A stretch of 47,756 nucleotides of DNA from Candidatus Methanoperedens sp. BLZ2 (lineage in GTDB: Archaea; Halobacteriota; Methanosarcinia; Methanosarcinales; Methanoperedenaceae), in contig NZ_NTMG01000029.1 of the NCBI RefSeq assembly GCF_002487355.1, positions 1 through 47,756 of the forward strand. The letters are read 5' to 3'. The position numbers were made by a program, and so were the translations under genes. This document shows, in pieces, positions 8,802-17,151 of the stretch (its first letter is position 1; the number at the start of each line of letters is the position of its first letter). The notes under the pieces were generated by a model. It had not been told where the DNA came from. It saw only the letters and a list, made by a program, of their open reading frames with translations, and did not search any database.

Positions 8802-10070
8802 TCATTCGTATCCACAGATCAATTTCCCCAAAAACTTCGTGTACATCACAAGATCATCCACCCTGATATTCTCATCATCCGCATGTGCATTGCTCTCTAT
8901 CCTTCTTCCAATCCCGAAACAGCAGGCAGGCAATCCTGTAACTTTGACAGCATATGCAACATCAAGACTTCCCTGCGCCCCTGCAAGACTGACCGGCCTT
9001 CCTGCGGTAACACTCGCAATATCCTGGACTTCCTTTACCCAGGGATGGTTCATATCAGTGAGCATTGGCGCATATATCTCATCGCAGCTGTATTTGAGGT
9101 CTATTTCAGGATGTTTTAGCAAAACATTTGACATGGCACTATCGAATTCTTTGCATACATCATCAAATTTTTCTTCAGGAATAAAGCGCCTGTCACCCTT
9201 CATAGTGCTTTTATCAGGAACAATGTTCTGCTTCACTCCAGCGTTCATTAAAGTGATATTCAGGACAGGCATGAGAGTTTTTATCCCTGTTTTTTCTGAT
9301 ATCGCTAAACTTCCCGGAACTTTTGAACGCCGCTTTTCCACTTTCTCTTTAAGGAGCATTAATTCATTCATTACAGGTACTGACTTTTCTATTGCGTTAA
9401 TGCCCATGAAACTGCTGCCGCTGTGGTATGATCTCCCGAATACATCTATCTGCCAGTCCACATTCCCATTTGATGCTATTGTAATATCATCGCTATCCCC
9501 GTCCATACTCAGGAAATAATCCGCTTTGAGCTTTCCAAGATCGGCAAGATAGCACAGGCCGGAATACGGCCCCATCTCTTCATCTGTTGTCAGGGCGATG
9601 TTAAGATTATATTCTGGCGAAATATCAAGTTCTTCCATTGCGCGAAGTACTGTAAAAAGAGCAGCAGGCCCACCTTTTGAATCTGCCACGCCGCGCCCGA
9701 AGATACGCCCCTCCTTTACCGTGCATTCAAATGGCGGTACAGTCCAGTTCTCACTTGCCGGGACTACATCAAGATGAGTGTTTATCAGCAGGGTCTTTTT
9801 TGCACCCACGTTCTTTATTGCGCAAAGGTTGACCCTGTCCCCTGTAAGGTGAGTAAGTCTTGGATTCTTCTTCTCGAATAACTCGCGCGACATGAATATC
9901 TTCTCAACCTCAAAATCAAGTTCCTTAAGTTTTTGTGATGCATAATCCACGGCCTTTTCATAGTTTTCACCAGGCGGAACATGGGTCTTGAAGCGCACAA
10001 GTTCATCGAGTGTTTTTATGGTCCCCTCTGTTCCGGATTCAAGATAGTCAGGTAATGTCGCCATTTGCAT
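8802..10070 (-). CDS. M20-family metallopeptidase (ArgE/DapE/ACY1-like)
   Basis: A 422-residue di-zinc amidohydrolase. Motifs are NTHLDVVP (metal-binding His and Asp), GRGVADSKGG (bridging Asp), TDEEMG (catalytic Glu and metal Glu), a dimerisation lid containing GRSYHSG, and a late SNAHADDENI with the final metal-ligand histidine. Substrates in the family are N-acyl amino acids, succinyl-diaminopimelate or peptides; the sequence alone does not choose. The frame stays open to 10178, but the added 36 residues would overlap the divergent GTPase promoter, and the protein family starts near MQMATLPDYLESG. I therefore place the start at 10070 (10064 also possible). Confidence 0.88.
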   Translation of the reverse strand: MQMATLPDYLESGTEGTIKTLDELVRFKTHVPPGENYEKAVDYASQKLKELDFEVEKIFMSRELFEKKNPRLTHLTGDRVNLCAIKNVGAKKTLLINTHLDVVPASENWTVPPFECTVKEGRIFGRGVADSKGGPAALFTVLRAMEELDISPEYNLNIALTTDEEMGPYSGLCYLADLGKLKADYFLSMDGDSDDITIASNGNVDWQIDVFGRSYHSGSSFMGINAIEKSVPVMNELMLLKEKVEKRRSKVPGSLAISEKTGIKTLMPVLNITLMNAGVKQNIVPDKSTMKGDRRFIPEEKFDDVCKEFDSAMSNVLLKHPEIDLKYSCDEIYAPMLTDMNHPWVKEVQDIASVTAGRPVSLAGAQGSLDVAYAVKVTGLPACCFGIGRRIESNAHADDENIRVDDLVMYTKFLGKLICGYE

Positions 10071-10126
10071 CGAAAAGGTTTTTATTACCCAAATCCTTTT
10101 TGCCTTGTTTATAGCTATAAGACCCG

Positions 10127-11218
10127 ATGGCAATTGAAGAAGAAATAAGGGCGATCGAAGAAGAAATATCAAAAACAAAATATAATAAAGCTACCGAAGG
10201 TCATATAGGCCGTCTTAAATCCAAGGTTGCACGCCTGCGGGATGAAGTGCAAAAAAGGGCTTCTTCAAAATCCGGCGGGGAGGGTTTTTCAGTCAAGAAA
10301 TCAGGCGATGCATCAGTTGTGCTTGTGGGATTCCCTTCAGTAGGAAAAAGCACGCTCCTTAACAGTCTTACAGGAACGGAATCTGCGGTTGCAGCTTATG
10401 AATTTACCACTCTTGACGTAGTGCCCGGGGCAATGGAACATAAAGGTGCAACGATCCAGGTACTTGATGTCCCCGGACTTGTAAGAGGTGCAGCATCGGG
10501 ACGCGGGCGCGGTAAGGAAGTCATCGCCGTAATAAGGAACGCTGACCTTGCAGTGATATTGCTTGATGTTTTCCAGCTTGTGCATTATGATGTTCTTTTA
10601 CAGGAATTGTATGAAGCAGGGATACGCGTTAATTCAAGACCTCCTGATATAACAATAAAGAAAAAAGCAAGAGGTGGCGTGAATATCAGTTCCACAGTTG
10701 ATCTTGACCTTGATGAAGATACCATAAAAACAATACTCGGAGAATACAGGATCCATAATGCAAATATTCTGATACGCGAAAATATCACTATCGACCAGCT
10801 TATAGATGCTGTACTTGACAACAGGAAATACCTGCCAGGGATAGTAGTCATAAATAAGATCGATCTTGCAGACGAATATGCCCTGCGCGCATGTAAAGAA
10901 AAATTCCCGGATGCAATTCTTGTTTCAGCTGATAAGAAGGTCCATATCGAGGAACTTAAGGACAAGCTTTTTGAAAACCTCGGATTTATAAGGATCTTTA
11001 TGAAGCCGCAGGGCAAGGCTGCTGATATGGAGGAAGCCATGATCATAAGATATGGCGCCACGATCGGCGATGTATGCGATAAGCTTCACCGTGATTTCAG
11101 GAAACGATTCAGGTATGCACAGATATGGGGTACATCAGCAAAGCATGAAGGACAGCGAGCAGGGCTTGACCATATCATGGATGACAATGATATCCTGACG
11201 CTTGTTATGAGAAGGTGA
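10127..11218 (+). CDS. DRG-family (Obg/TGS) GTP-binding protein
   Basis: A 363-residue translation-associated GTPase of the archaeal DRG/Rbg type. An N-terminal helical region (1-55) is followed by the G domain: G1 GFPSVGKST at about 69-77, the G2 region around FTTLD, G3 DVPGLVRGA, G4 NKID and a G5-like SADK. The HTH-like insert typical of DRG interrupts the G domain, and the TGS domain closes the protein (from about 285, with the ending DNDILTLVMRR). It starts a plus-strand group with the Nudix and TFS genes. A TATA-like element (TTTATAGCTATAA, about 10108-10120) lies so close to the ATG that the transcript may be nearly leaderless. Confidence 0.95.
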   Translation: MAIEEEIRAIEEEISKTKYNKATEGHIGRLKSKVARLRDEVQKRASSKSGGEGFSVKKSGDASVVLVGFPSVGKSTLLNSLTGTESAVAAYEFTTLDVVPGAMEHKGATIQVLDVPGLVRGAASGRGRGKEVIAVIRNADLAVILLDVFQLVHYDVLLQELYEAGIRVNSRPPDITIKKKARGGVNISSTVDLDLDEDTIKTILGEYRIHNANILIRENITIDQLIDAVLDNRKYLPGIVVINKIDLADEYALRACKEKFPDAILVSADKKVHIEELKDKLFENLGFIRIFMKPQGKAADMEEAMIIRYGATIGDVCDKLHRDFRKRFRYAQIWGTSAKHEGQRAGLDHIMDDNDILTLVMRR

Positions 11219-11247
11219 AGCAGACACTTGAAAAGGACTTAACCGCA

Positions 11248-11685
11248 ATGAATACGGATAATAATAGATTTGTTCCTAAAACACCATTTCTGACTGCGGA
11301 TGCGCTGATAATATACGAAGGAAAACTTGTCCTCATTAAGCGCATGAACCCGCCGTTTGAGAATCAGTTTGCACTTCCGGGTGGATTTGTCGAGATCGGG
11401 GAAACTGTGGAAGCAGCAACTGTTCGTGAAGCAAAAGAAGAAACCGGACTTGATATAGAACTTGTCAGGCTTCTTGGTGTATATTCTGACCCTTCGCGCG
11501 ATCCGAGGGGGCATACTGTAACTGTGTGTTATCTTGCAAGAGGTTTCGGAAAGCTTAAAGCTGGTTCGGATGCTAAAGATATAAGGCTCTTTGGATTTAA
11601 TGAAATACCCAAACTGGCATTTGATCATAATAAGATAATAGAAAACGCGAAGAGTGATATTGATGGAATTTTGTCCCAGGTGTAA
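11248..11685 (+). CDS. Nudix hydrolase (ADP-ribose pyrophosphatase-like)
   Basis: A 145-residue Nudix enzyme. The Nudix box is complete: GGFVEIGETVEAATVREAKE followed by ETGLDI. It cleaves nucleoside diphosphates linked to another group; archaeal relatives of this size often act on ADP-ribose, and the substrate here is inferred. The frame can begin at a GTG (11215) overlapping the stop of the GTPase gene, but the ATG at 11248 gives the usual family start (MNTDNNRFVPKTPFLTADAL). The 3' end overlaps the start of the TFS gene by 23 bases, so the three genes are almost certainly co-transcribed. Confidence 0.88.
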   Translation: MNTDNNRFVPKTPFLTADALIIYEGKLVLIKRMNPPFENQFALPGGFVEIGETVEAATVREAKEETGLDIELVRLLGVYSDPSRDPRGHTVTVCYLARGFGKLKAGSDAKDIRLFGFNEIPKLAFDHNKIIENAKSDIDGILSQV

Positions 11686-11965
11686 AAGTATGATGATGCC
11701 CGCCAAGAATGTTTTTAAGTGCAGGAAATGCGGGTTTGAAAAGGATATCAAGGAAAGTTTTGTTTCAACGACAGAAAGAAAGGAACGGGAAGTTACTGTT
11801 CTTGAAGGAAGGGAAATGGGAATGCCCACAATACGGGCAAAGTGCGAGGATTGCGGGAATGATACTGCATACTGGTGGCTAAGACAGCTCCGTTCGGCTG
11901 ATGAAAGCGAGGTCAGGTTCTTCAGATGCACAAAATGCGGGAAGACGTGGCGGGAGTATAATTAA
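11663..11965 (+). CDS. Transcription factor S (TFIIS/Rpb12.2-like)
   Basis: A 100-residue archaeal transcript-cleavage factor. The N-terminal zinc ribbon is MEFCPRCKSMMMP with CRKCG. The C-terminal ribbon is CEDCGNDTAYWWLRQLRSAD followed by CTKCGKTWREY, and it carries the acidic hairpin (ADE) that enters the RNA polymerase pore and restarts backtracked polymerase. A start three codons earlier (11654) is possible, but the ATG at 11663 matches the family N-terminus. It lies at the end of the GTPase-Nudix-TFS group. Confidence 0.95.
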   Translation: MEFCPRCKSMMMPAKNVFKCRKCGFEKDIKESFVSTTERKEREVTVLEGREMGMPTIRAKCEDCGNDTAYWWLRQLRSADESEVRFFRCTKCGKTWREYN

Positions 11966-12032
11966 GGCAATATGATTAAAATGGTTAAAATCTGAATAAA
12001 TCTTATTACCAATCCGGCCAATTCAACCCCTC

Positions 12033-12557
12033 ATGAAGCAAAAACTCACAGTTGACCTTGAGAAAGACCTGAAACTTCCCGGAAATGTCTGGAGATTCGG
12101 GGACGATATTGACACAGATGCAGTTATTCCAGGCAAATACCTCACTATCAATAAGCCGGATGAACTTGCCAGACATGCTTTTGAAGGCGTGCGTCCCGAA
12201 TTTGCGCGGGGTGTTAAAGCCGGGGATATCATTGTTGCAGGTTTCAATTTCGGATGCGGCTCATCGCGGGAACATGCGCCGCTTGCACTAAAAGGCGCCA
12301 GGGTCAAATGTATTATCGCAAAATCATTTGCACGAATATTTTTCAGGAATGCGATCAATATCGGGTTACCGCTTCTTGAGTGCCCTGACACTGATAAGAT
12401 CGAAGAGAGCGACCACATTGAGGTTGATTTCGGATCAGGGTTGATCACCAATGTGACTAAAAATGAAACATACCAGGCAACACCGCTTCCTGATTTCGTG
12501 CGCGGCATAGTTGATGCGGGCGGTCTTATCGGGTATGCGCAGAAAATGATTGAGTAA
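12033..12557 (+). CDS. leuD: 3-isopropylmalate/homoaconitate dehydratase small subunit
   Basis: A 174-residue swivel-domain subunit of the aconitase family. Visible are the RFGDDIDTDAVIPGKYL start motif, the GFNFGCGSSREHAPLALKG active-site loop and AKSFARIFFRNAINIGLPL. It pairs with a large [4Fe-4S] subunit that is not in this window. The substrate-choosing loop after GKYL reads TINKP; in family members this loop separates leucine-pathway enzymes from homoaconitases and I cannot decide from it. It stands alone, about 68 bases after TFS, with AT-rich sequence ahead of the ATG. Confidence 0.9.
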   Translation: MKQKLTVDLEKDLKLPGNVWRFGDDIDTDAVIPGKYLTINKPDELARHAFEGVRPEFARGVKAGDIIVAGFNFGCGSSREHAPLALKGARVKCIIAKSFARIFFRNAINIGLPLLECPDTDKIEESDHIEVDFGSGLITNVTKNETYQATPLPDFVRGIVDAGGLIGYAQKMIE

Positions 12558-12604
12558 AAATAAAACCGCAAAGCTTTATTTCATCAAAAATTGTTATTCG
12601 TGTT

Positions 12605-13000
12605 ATGTTTATCAGGGATTTAAACGAGTGTGAAGAATTCAGGGCCGGGGATAATTCAATCCTTCGCGAACTTTTACATCCTGACAAGGCAGAAATCGCA
12701 ATCAATTATAGTCTTGCCCATGCTATCATAAAGCCAGGCCAGACATCTTTACCTCATAAATTAAAGACTACCGAAGTATATTACATTCTTGAGGGGGAAG
12801 GTTTGATGCACATCAATGGGAAAAAACAAAGAGTCCATCAGGGTCATGCGATCTATATCCCGCCAAATTCCCTGCAATTCATTCAAAATATCGGTAAAAA
12901 TGATTTGATTTTCCTGTGCATAGTAGATCCTGCCTGGAAGAAAGAAGATGAAACATTACCGGATGCAAAGAAAAATAAAGATAGCAGACGAACTTTTTAA
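12605..13000 (+). CDS. Cupin-domain protein
   Basis: A 131-residue single-domain cupin. The barrel motif is present: SLPHKLKTTEVYYILEGEG, then GHAIYIPPNSLQFIQN. A usual first metal histidine pair appears as one histidine plus a lysine (PHKLKTTEVYY), so metal binding may be partial or altered. Such small cupins bind metals or sugars, or serve as isomerase-like or regulatory proteins. No neighbour explains a role. It follows leuD by 47 bases and may share its transcript. Confidence 0.75.
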   Translation: MFIRDLNECEEFRAGDNSILRELLHPDKAEIAINYSLAHAIIKPGQTSLPHKLKTTEVYYILEGEGLMHINGKKQRVHQGHAIYIPPNSLQFIQNIGKNDLIFLCIVDPAWKKEDETLPDAKKNKDSRRTF

Positions 13001-13141
13001 TGATAAAGTCCTGAATTTTTGAGCCCTAAAAAACCATTATATAGTAATAACTTCATCATCTCAATATTGCAGTTTCATGATTATTATTGGTATCAATAAA
13101 CTTGAGAGAAAATTGAGTAGGTGGAAAAATGGTGAGGAAAA

Positions 13142-13936
13142 ATGAAAGCAAACGGATTATTGAGCCTTATAGCATTTTCTGAAAAAAGGAGGGAAATTCT
13201 TTCATTTGTACAAAAAAAGCCAAAAACATTACATGAAATCAAAGACCATTTTGAAGTAACTTCCCCTGAAATAATTCCTCAAATAAAAAAACTGGAAAAG
13301 AATTATCTGATTTGTCAGAAAGATAGGAAATACGTCCTGACCGACGTTGGAGAAATAGTGAATAACTCGCTTGATCAACTGGTCAAAACTCTGGATACAT
13401 TTGAAAAGGACATGGAATTCTGGAATTCACATAACATCAAAGGAATCCCATGGGAGTTCCGCATACGATTATGTGAACTTGGAGAATTCAAGATTTTCAA
13501 GAGTACCCAGACTGAAATGTTCAAACCACATGAAGAGTATGTTAAAAATCTGTTAAATTCAAAATTTATGTTTGGAGTCTCTCCTGTACTACACCCGGAT
13601 TATCCCAAACATATCAAAATGCTTAAAGATAAAGGCATACCTATTTCAATTATAATAACCAGAGACGTTCTGGAGAAGCTTAAAGAAAATCATATGCCGG
13701 AGCTGGAAAATAGTCTAAAATATGAAATAATGCAGTTACAGATATGTGATGATAATGTTGAAATTGCCTTCACAGTAACCGATAATTTTTTATCTATGAG
13801 ACTTTTCTTAAAGGACAATACGTATGACTTTTATAAGAATATCATAAGTACTGAAAAATCCGCTCTGGAATGGGGAATGGACCTCTTCAGATACTATGAA
13901 AAGCGTTCAAGGAAAATTAAATTACAAGACTTCTGA
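13142..13936 (+). CDS. HTH transcriptional regulator with FilR1 (DUF1724) domain
   Basis: A 264-residue regulator. The N-terminal winged helix-turn-helix (about 1-75: SEKRREILSFVQKKPKTLHE, then KKLEKNYLICQKDRKYVLTD) is followed by the methanogen-type FilR1 ligand domain (about 125-255: NLLNSKFMFGVSPVLHPDYP, then ISIIITRDVLEKL and SMRLFLKDN). It is preceded by a TATA-like CATTATATAG at 13035-13044 and a GTGAGG ribosome site. Its last 20 bases overlap the end of the convergent UbiA gene. Relatives control cell-form and adhesion genes in Methanothrix; here it could control the isoprenoid cluster downstream, but this is inference from position. Confidence 0.85.
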   Translation: MKANGLLSLIAFSEKRREILSFVQKKPKTLHEIKDHFEVTSPEIIPQIKKLEKNYLICQKDRKYVLTDVGEIVNNSLDQLVKTLDTFEKDMEFWNSHNIKGIPWEFRIRLCELGEFKIFKSTQTEMFKPHEEYVKNLLNSKFMFGVSPVLHPDYPKHIKMLKDKGIPISIIITRDVLEKLKENHMPELENSLKYEIMQLQICDDNVEIAFTVTDNFLSMRLFLKDNTYDFYKNIISTEKSALEWGMDLFRYYEKRSRKIKLQDF

Positions 13937-14744
13937 ATATAAGCATATGTGCCCATTCTCCATGAACTACTATGCCTCTGAAGATTGTTTTTTTGGAGTT
14001 GGCATATAATAATATATATATTATTCCACCGATCCAGCTATAAAATAGAATAAACAGTTCGAATTTGATCAGGCCAAAAATAGCAAGAACGATCAAAACT
14101 ATATGAAAAGATGACTGGATTAAATGGAGTAACAGTTTTGCCTTTAATTCTCCAAAATATACAGGAATTGTTTTCAAACCTGCCCGGGAATCTCCTTTTA
14201 TATCTTTGAAATCGAATATTACAGTATTTATAAAACTTTTTATGAAAAATAAAATAAATATCAAAAACAAACTCAAATTATCAGCAGGGTAGATCAGGAA
14301 AATAATTGTGAGAGCCCATGTAAATGCAACAAAAAAATTTTTAATTCCCCTGCCTTTTTTTAGTTTAATTGAAAAATCCCCTATCTTAAATCCTTTAGTA
14401 TACATGAATCCCATAATAATAGGGAACAAAGCTATCAGCGGAAAAATCCGATTTTGTATCAGAATCAAAATAGCGCACAGAAGACAGATACATAATAAAA
14501 AATAAGGAAAAAACTTGTTTGCATTGCTCTCTTCGGTGCGGTTGATTTCATCCTCTGCGCAATTGATGGTTCTATCCAGCGTATAGGTTGAATAGACTAT
14601 TAAAATCATAACAAGGGGTATGGAAATATTTACATTTTTTCCTGAAAGCAGGAAAGCCACATATACCCTTAAACCCCCTGAAATCGCTACTACTAGAGAA
14701 GCTGTTAGTAAATTGATTGTTGCACTTAATGCCACCACAATCAT
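13917..14744 (-). CDS. UbiA-family prenyltransferase
   Basis: A 275-residue membrane protein with about seven or eight hydrophobic helices. The second prenyl-diphosphate/Mg motif is clear: DFKDIKGDSRAG followed by LKTIPVYFG. The first aspartate-rich motif is weaker (YSTYTLDRTINCAEDE, near residues 52-66), with Asn61 where a second Asp is common in related enzymes, although Glu64 and Asp65 follow. The family moves polyprenyl groups onto aromatic rings (quinone, heme and chlorophyll pathways) or glycerol phosphate. It is divergent from the polyprenyl-synthase operon starting about 190 bases away, which suggests that it uses that operon's product. Confidence 0.88.
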   Translation of the reverse strand: MIVVALSATINLLTASLVVAISGGLRVYVAFLLSGKNVNISIPLVMILIVYSTYTLDRTINCAEDEINRTEESNANKFFPYFLLCICLLCAILILIQNRIFPLIALFPIIMGFMYTKGFKIGDFSIKLKKGRGIKNFFVAFTWALTIIFLIYPADNLSLFLIFILFFIKSFINTVIFDFKDIKGDSRAGLKTIPVYFGELKAKLLLHLIQSSFHIVLIVLAIFGLIKFELFILFYSWIGGIIYILLYANSKKTIFRGIVVHGEWAHMLIFRSLVI

Positions 14745-14931
14745 AATTATAATATGTTAAATATTAGTTCGGTCTTGCAACATTATACGAATGAACTATT
14801 GTTATAGAATTGATATAATATAATATAAGATTACTAATATATACTTCAACTAAAATGATGAGTATTACTTGCATAATTATGTGCATGTAAATGGAGCACA
14901 TTTTACAAGTAAAAACAAAAAAGGAGTTGGA
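14745..14931. promoter_or_regulatory. Divergent promoter region, UbiA versus isoprenoid operon
   Basis: About 187 AT-rich bases separate UbiA (minus) from the small ORF at the head of the operon (plus). The run TATAATATAAGATTACTAAT with following TATATAC (about 14817-14843) is a credible archaeal TATA region for one or both directions. AAAGGAG at 14920-14926 is a strong ribosome site with only the small ORF downstream. No clear operator palindrome was found. Confidence 0.45.
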
Positions 14932-14937
14932 TTGGTT

Positions 14938-15039
14938 GTGGAGCAAATTGAAAAGACGCTATTATTAGATATCCAGATAACAGTGTTAACTTTAGCAGTA
15001 CGAGCAGGATGTTATGGACAAAATGAGGTAATTTTATGA
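14938..15039 (+). CDS. Candidate 33-residue small ORF heading the isoprenoid operon
   Basis: A short frame with a strong AAAGGAG ribosome site (14920-14926). It reads MEQIEKTLLLDIQITVLTLA then VRAGCYGQNEVIL from a GTG at 14938, or 35 residues from a TTG at 14932, which has the better 5-base spacing. Its TGA (15037-15039) overlaps the ATG of the polyprenyl-synthase gene (15036) in an ATGA junction, the classical sign of translational coupling. The peptide is hydrophobic in the middle with one cysteine (Cys25) near the end. It may be a leader peptide, a small membrane protein or a precursor peptide. It could also be chance, since the frame is short and lacks an ATG. Confidence 0.4.
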   Translation: MEQIEKTLLLDIQITVLTLAVRAGCYGQNEVIL

Positions 15040-15899
15040 TTGAAGCCCTCATAAACCAGTGTCCAGGCATCTCTGACTTACATTTTAAAAAAGATGATTT
15101 AATAATAAAAGCTCTATACCGGAGAGTTAAAATGGTGAATGAATCGATACCAAGATTTCTTTCCATAACTCCTCCGGATGAAATGTATCTTGCTATGCAC
15201 CATCTTATGGATGCCGATAGAAAAAGGTTCTGTCCCTCAACATTGTTAGTGGCAGCAGAAGCCGTAGGGGGGGAACCTGAAGATGTAATCCCTGCTGCTC
15301 TGGCTATAGAATTGATTCATAATGTCTGTCTGATCCATAATGACATCATGGACAATGCCGACATGCGGAAGGGATATCTCACTGTTAATAAAATTTGGGG
15401 TGCATCTGATGGGATTCTCGCAGGGGATGCCCTGTATTCAAAAGCTTTTGAAATTCTTTCATATGCAAAAAGCGGACCATCACAGATCATCGAAAGTATG
15501 CAAATACTATCCAGGACCTATATGGATCTGTGTGAGGGGCAATGGATGGATATCGATTTTCAAAAAAGAAATGATGTGACAGAGAGTGAATATTTACAGA
15601 TGGCGGAGAAAAAAACCGCTGTTCTTTTTGCGGCTGGATTAAAAATAGGTGCTGTATTATCAAATGCAAGCAGGGAAGAAGCGCAGGCATTATGGGACTT
15701 TGGCTGTCTCGCAGGTGTTGGTTTCCAGATATATGATGATATCAAAATATTGAAGGAAACAGGCTCAATTGATCATGCCCTGAACGTGGCTTCCAGTTTT
15801 ATAGATGCTGGTAAATCCGCATTGAAAATACTGCCGGATTCTGAAGCGAAAAAGATACTTATCGGTTTTGCAGATTATATGGTTGAGCAAAAATATTAG
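15036..15899 (+). CDS. Polyprenyl diphosphate synthase homologue with altered aspartate motifs
   Basis: A 287-residue all-helical isoprenyl-diphosphate-synthase family protein, slightly short for the family (about 320). The first aspartate-rich region reads HNDIMDNADMRKG (residues 101-113), so the first Asp of DDxxD is Asn102. The second reads FQIYDDIKI (230-238), keeping two Asp but with Ile238 in place of the third acidic residue. Other family parts are intact: AGDALYSKAFEIL and the Lys before TAVLFAAG. Active enzymes join IPP to an allylic diphosphate with Mg bound by these Asp. Activity here may be altered, or the protein may work with a second subunit. GAGGTAA precedes the ATG, and the start overlaps the small ORF. 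Next to a reductase and UbiA, a membrane-anchor tail is the likely product. Confidence 0.9.
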   Translation: MIEALINQCPGISDLHFKKDDLIIKALYRRVKMVNESIPRFLSITPPDEMYLAMHHLMDADRKRFCPSTLLVAAEAVGGEPEDVIPAALAIELIHNVCLIHNDIMDNADMRKGYLTVNKIWGASDGILAGDALYSKAFEILSYAKSGPSQIIESMQILSRTYMDLCEGQWMDIDFQKRNDVTESEYLQMAEKKTAVLFAAGLKIGAVLSNASREEAQALWDFGCLAGVGFQIYDDIKILKETGSIDHALNVASSFIDAGKSALKILPDSEAKKILIGFADYMVEQKY

Positions 15900-15912
15900 A
15901 GGTGATAAAAAA

Positions 15913-17136
15913 ATGAAATATGATACAATTGTGGTAGGGGCTGGTCCTGCGGGAAGTTTTACAGCTTTGAAATTGGCAGAACAGGGTCTTAATGTTCTGC
16001 TTATCGATAAGCAGAGCAGGGACAGGTATAAACCCTGCGGAGGTGGAATGTGCACACGATGCCTGAAATTGGTCGGAGAGCCACCCGACGAAGTTACTGA
16101 GAGAAAGGTTACAAAAGAAACACTTTATACAAAGAACAAGAGCTTTTCAGTTTCGTGTTCTGAATCAATTGGGAAAAAAGGTATAGTAGTATATCGGAAT
16201 AAATTTGATTCGTGGTTAATTGACAGGGCAGAAGCAAAAGGTGTTGAGATCTTAGAAAAGAGCAAAGTAGATTCTATTAAAATAAATGGCAAAGTGACAG
16301 TAAAGTTAGAGGGAGGAAAGGAATTTGAATCTAATCTTCTTGTCGGTGCCTGGGGAGCTTCTTCTTATCTTCATAAGTTTATTAATGTTGCTCCACCAAA
16401 ATATTATACATCTATTTCTCAGGAGTTAAAACTGCCACCAGGTCTGGTTGAAGAGAGATTTAATGAACCTGAGATTTTCTGGGATGGGAATATTACTACC
16501 AATGGCTATTTCTGGATTTTTCCAAGAAAAGAAGGGGTTAATATTGGTTATATGGAACAAACAACAAAAGCGAAAGGAATTAAAGAAAAATTCATTAAAA
16601 TAATTCAAAATCATCCAATAATATCTCAAAAATTAAAAGGATCAGAAGAAATGAAGATAAATGGTAGATCTTTGTTTGGACACCGGATTGCAGAGAATTA
16701 TCTGGATAGGTTTCATGGGGATCATTTTGTGCTCGTAGGAGAAGCAGGTGGCCTGATTAATTCCCTGACAGGAGAAGGTATTTACTATGCATTGAAGTCA
16801 GCAGAGTTAGCAGCATCTATCATTAGTGAAGGGGAATATTCCGAGAAAAGCCTGGGGCGCTATACAGAACTTTGTTATTCTGAATTGATAGATAATGACC
16901 TGAAATATTCTGCCAAAATGGCAAAAATGATGTTTGGTCACAAACCGCAATTTCACGACCGCATCATGGATGCCATGCTGGAATTGACCGAGGAAAATGG
17001 TGAGATAAAAAAAATAATGGAAAGTATGTTTTCCAGCGTTGAGTACGGCCAGATTTATAATCCTCTGATGTCGAAAAAAGGGCTCTTGATTCGCAAACTG
17101 GGCCTGCTTGGCGTAATGAAAATGATATCGAGGTAG
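15913..17136 (+). CDS. Geranylgeranyl-reductase-family FAD oxidoreductase
   Basis: A 407-residue flavoprotein of the geranylgeranyl reductase/PHBH type. FAD-binding motifs are VVGAGPAGSF at about 7-16, the KPCGGGMC segment near 50 that forms part of the active site in archaeal relatives, and VGEAGGLINSLTGEGIYYAL near 285-305. Such enzymes saturate double bonds in polyprenyl chains of lipids or quinones using reduced ferredoxin or F420. The ATG at 15913 has a GAGGTGAT ribosome site; an earlier in-frame ATG at 15868 lies inside the polyprenyl-synthase gene and is unlikely. The gene directly downstream encodes a ferredoxin-like fusion that could donate its electrons. Confidence 0.9.
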   Translation: MKYDTIVVGAGPAGSFTALKLAEQGLNVLLIDKQSRDRYKPCGGGMCTRCLKLVGEPPDEVTERKVTKETLYTKNKSFSVSCSESIGKKGIVVYRNKFDSWLIDRAEAKGVEILEKSKVDSIKINGKVTVKLEGGKEFESNLLVGAWGASSYLHKFINVAPPKYYTSISQELKLPPGLVEERFNEPEIFWDGNITTNGYFWIFPRKEGVNIGYMEQTTKAKGIKEKFIKIIQNHPIISQKLKGSEEMKINGRSLFGHRIAENYLDRFHGDHFVLVGEAGGLINSLTGEGIYYALKSAELAASIISEGEYSEKSLGRYTELCYSELIDNDLKYSAKMAKMMFGHKPQFHDRIMDAMLELTEENGEIKKIMESMFSSVEYGQIYNPLMSKKGLLIRKLGLLGVMKMISR

Positions 17137-17151
17137 GAAGGATAGATAGTT

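Noticed and set aside
10071-10178. N-terminal extension of the M20 peptidase
   Set aside because: It would run through the divergent GTPase start and its residues do not match the family.
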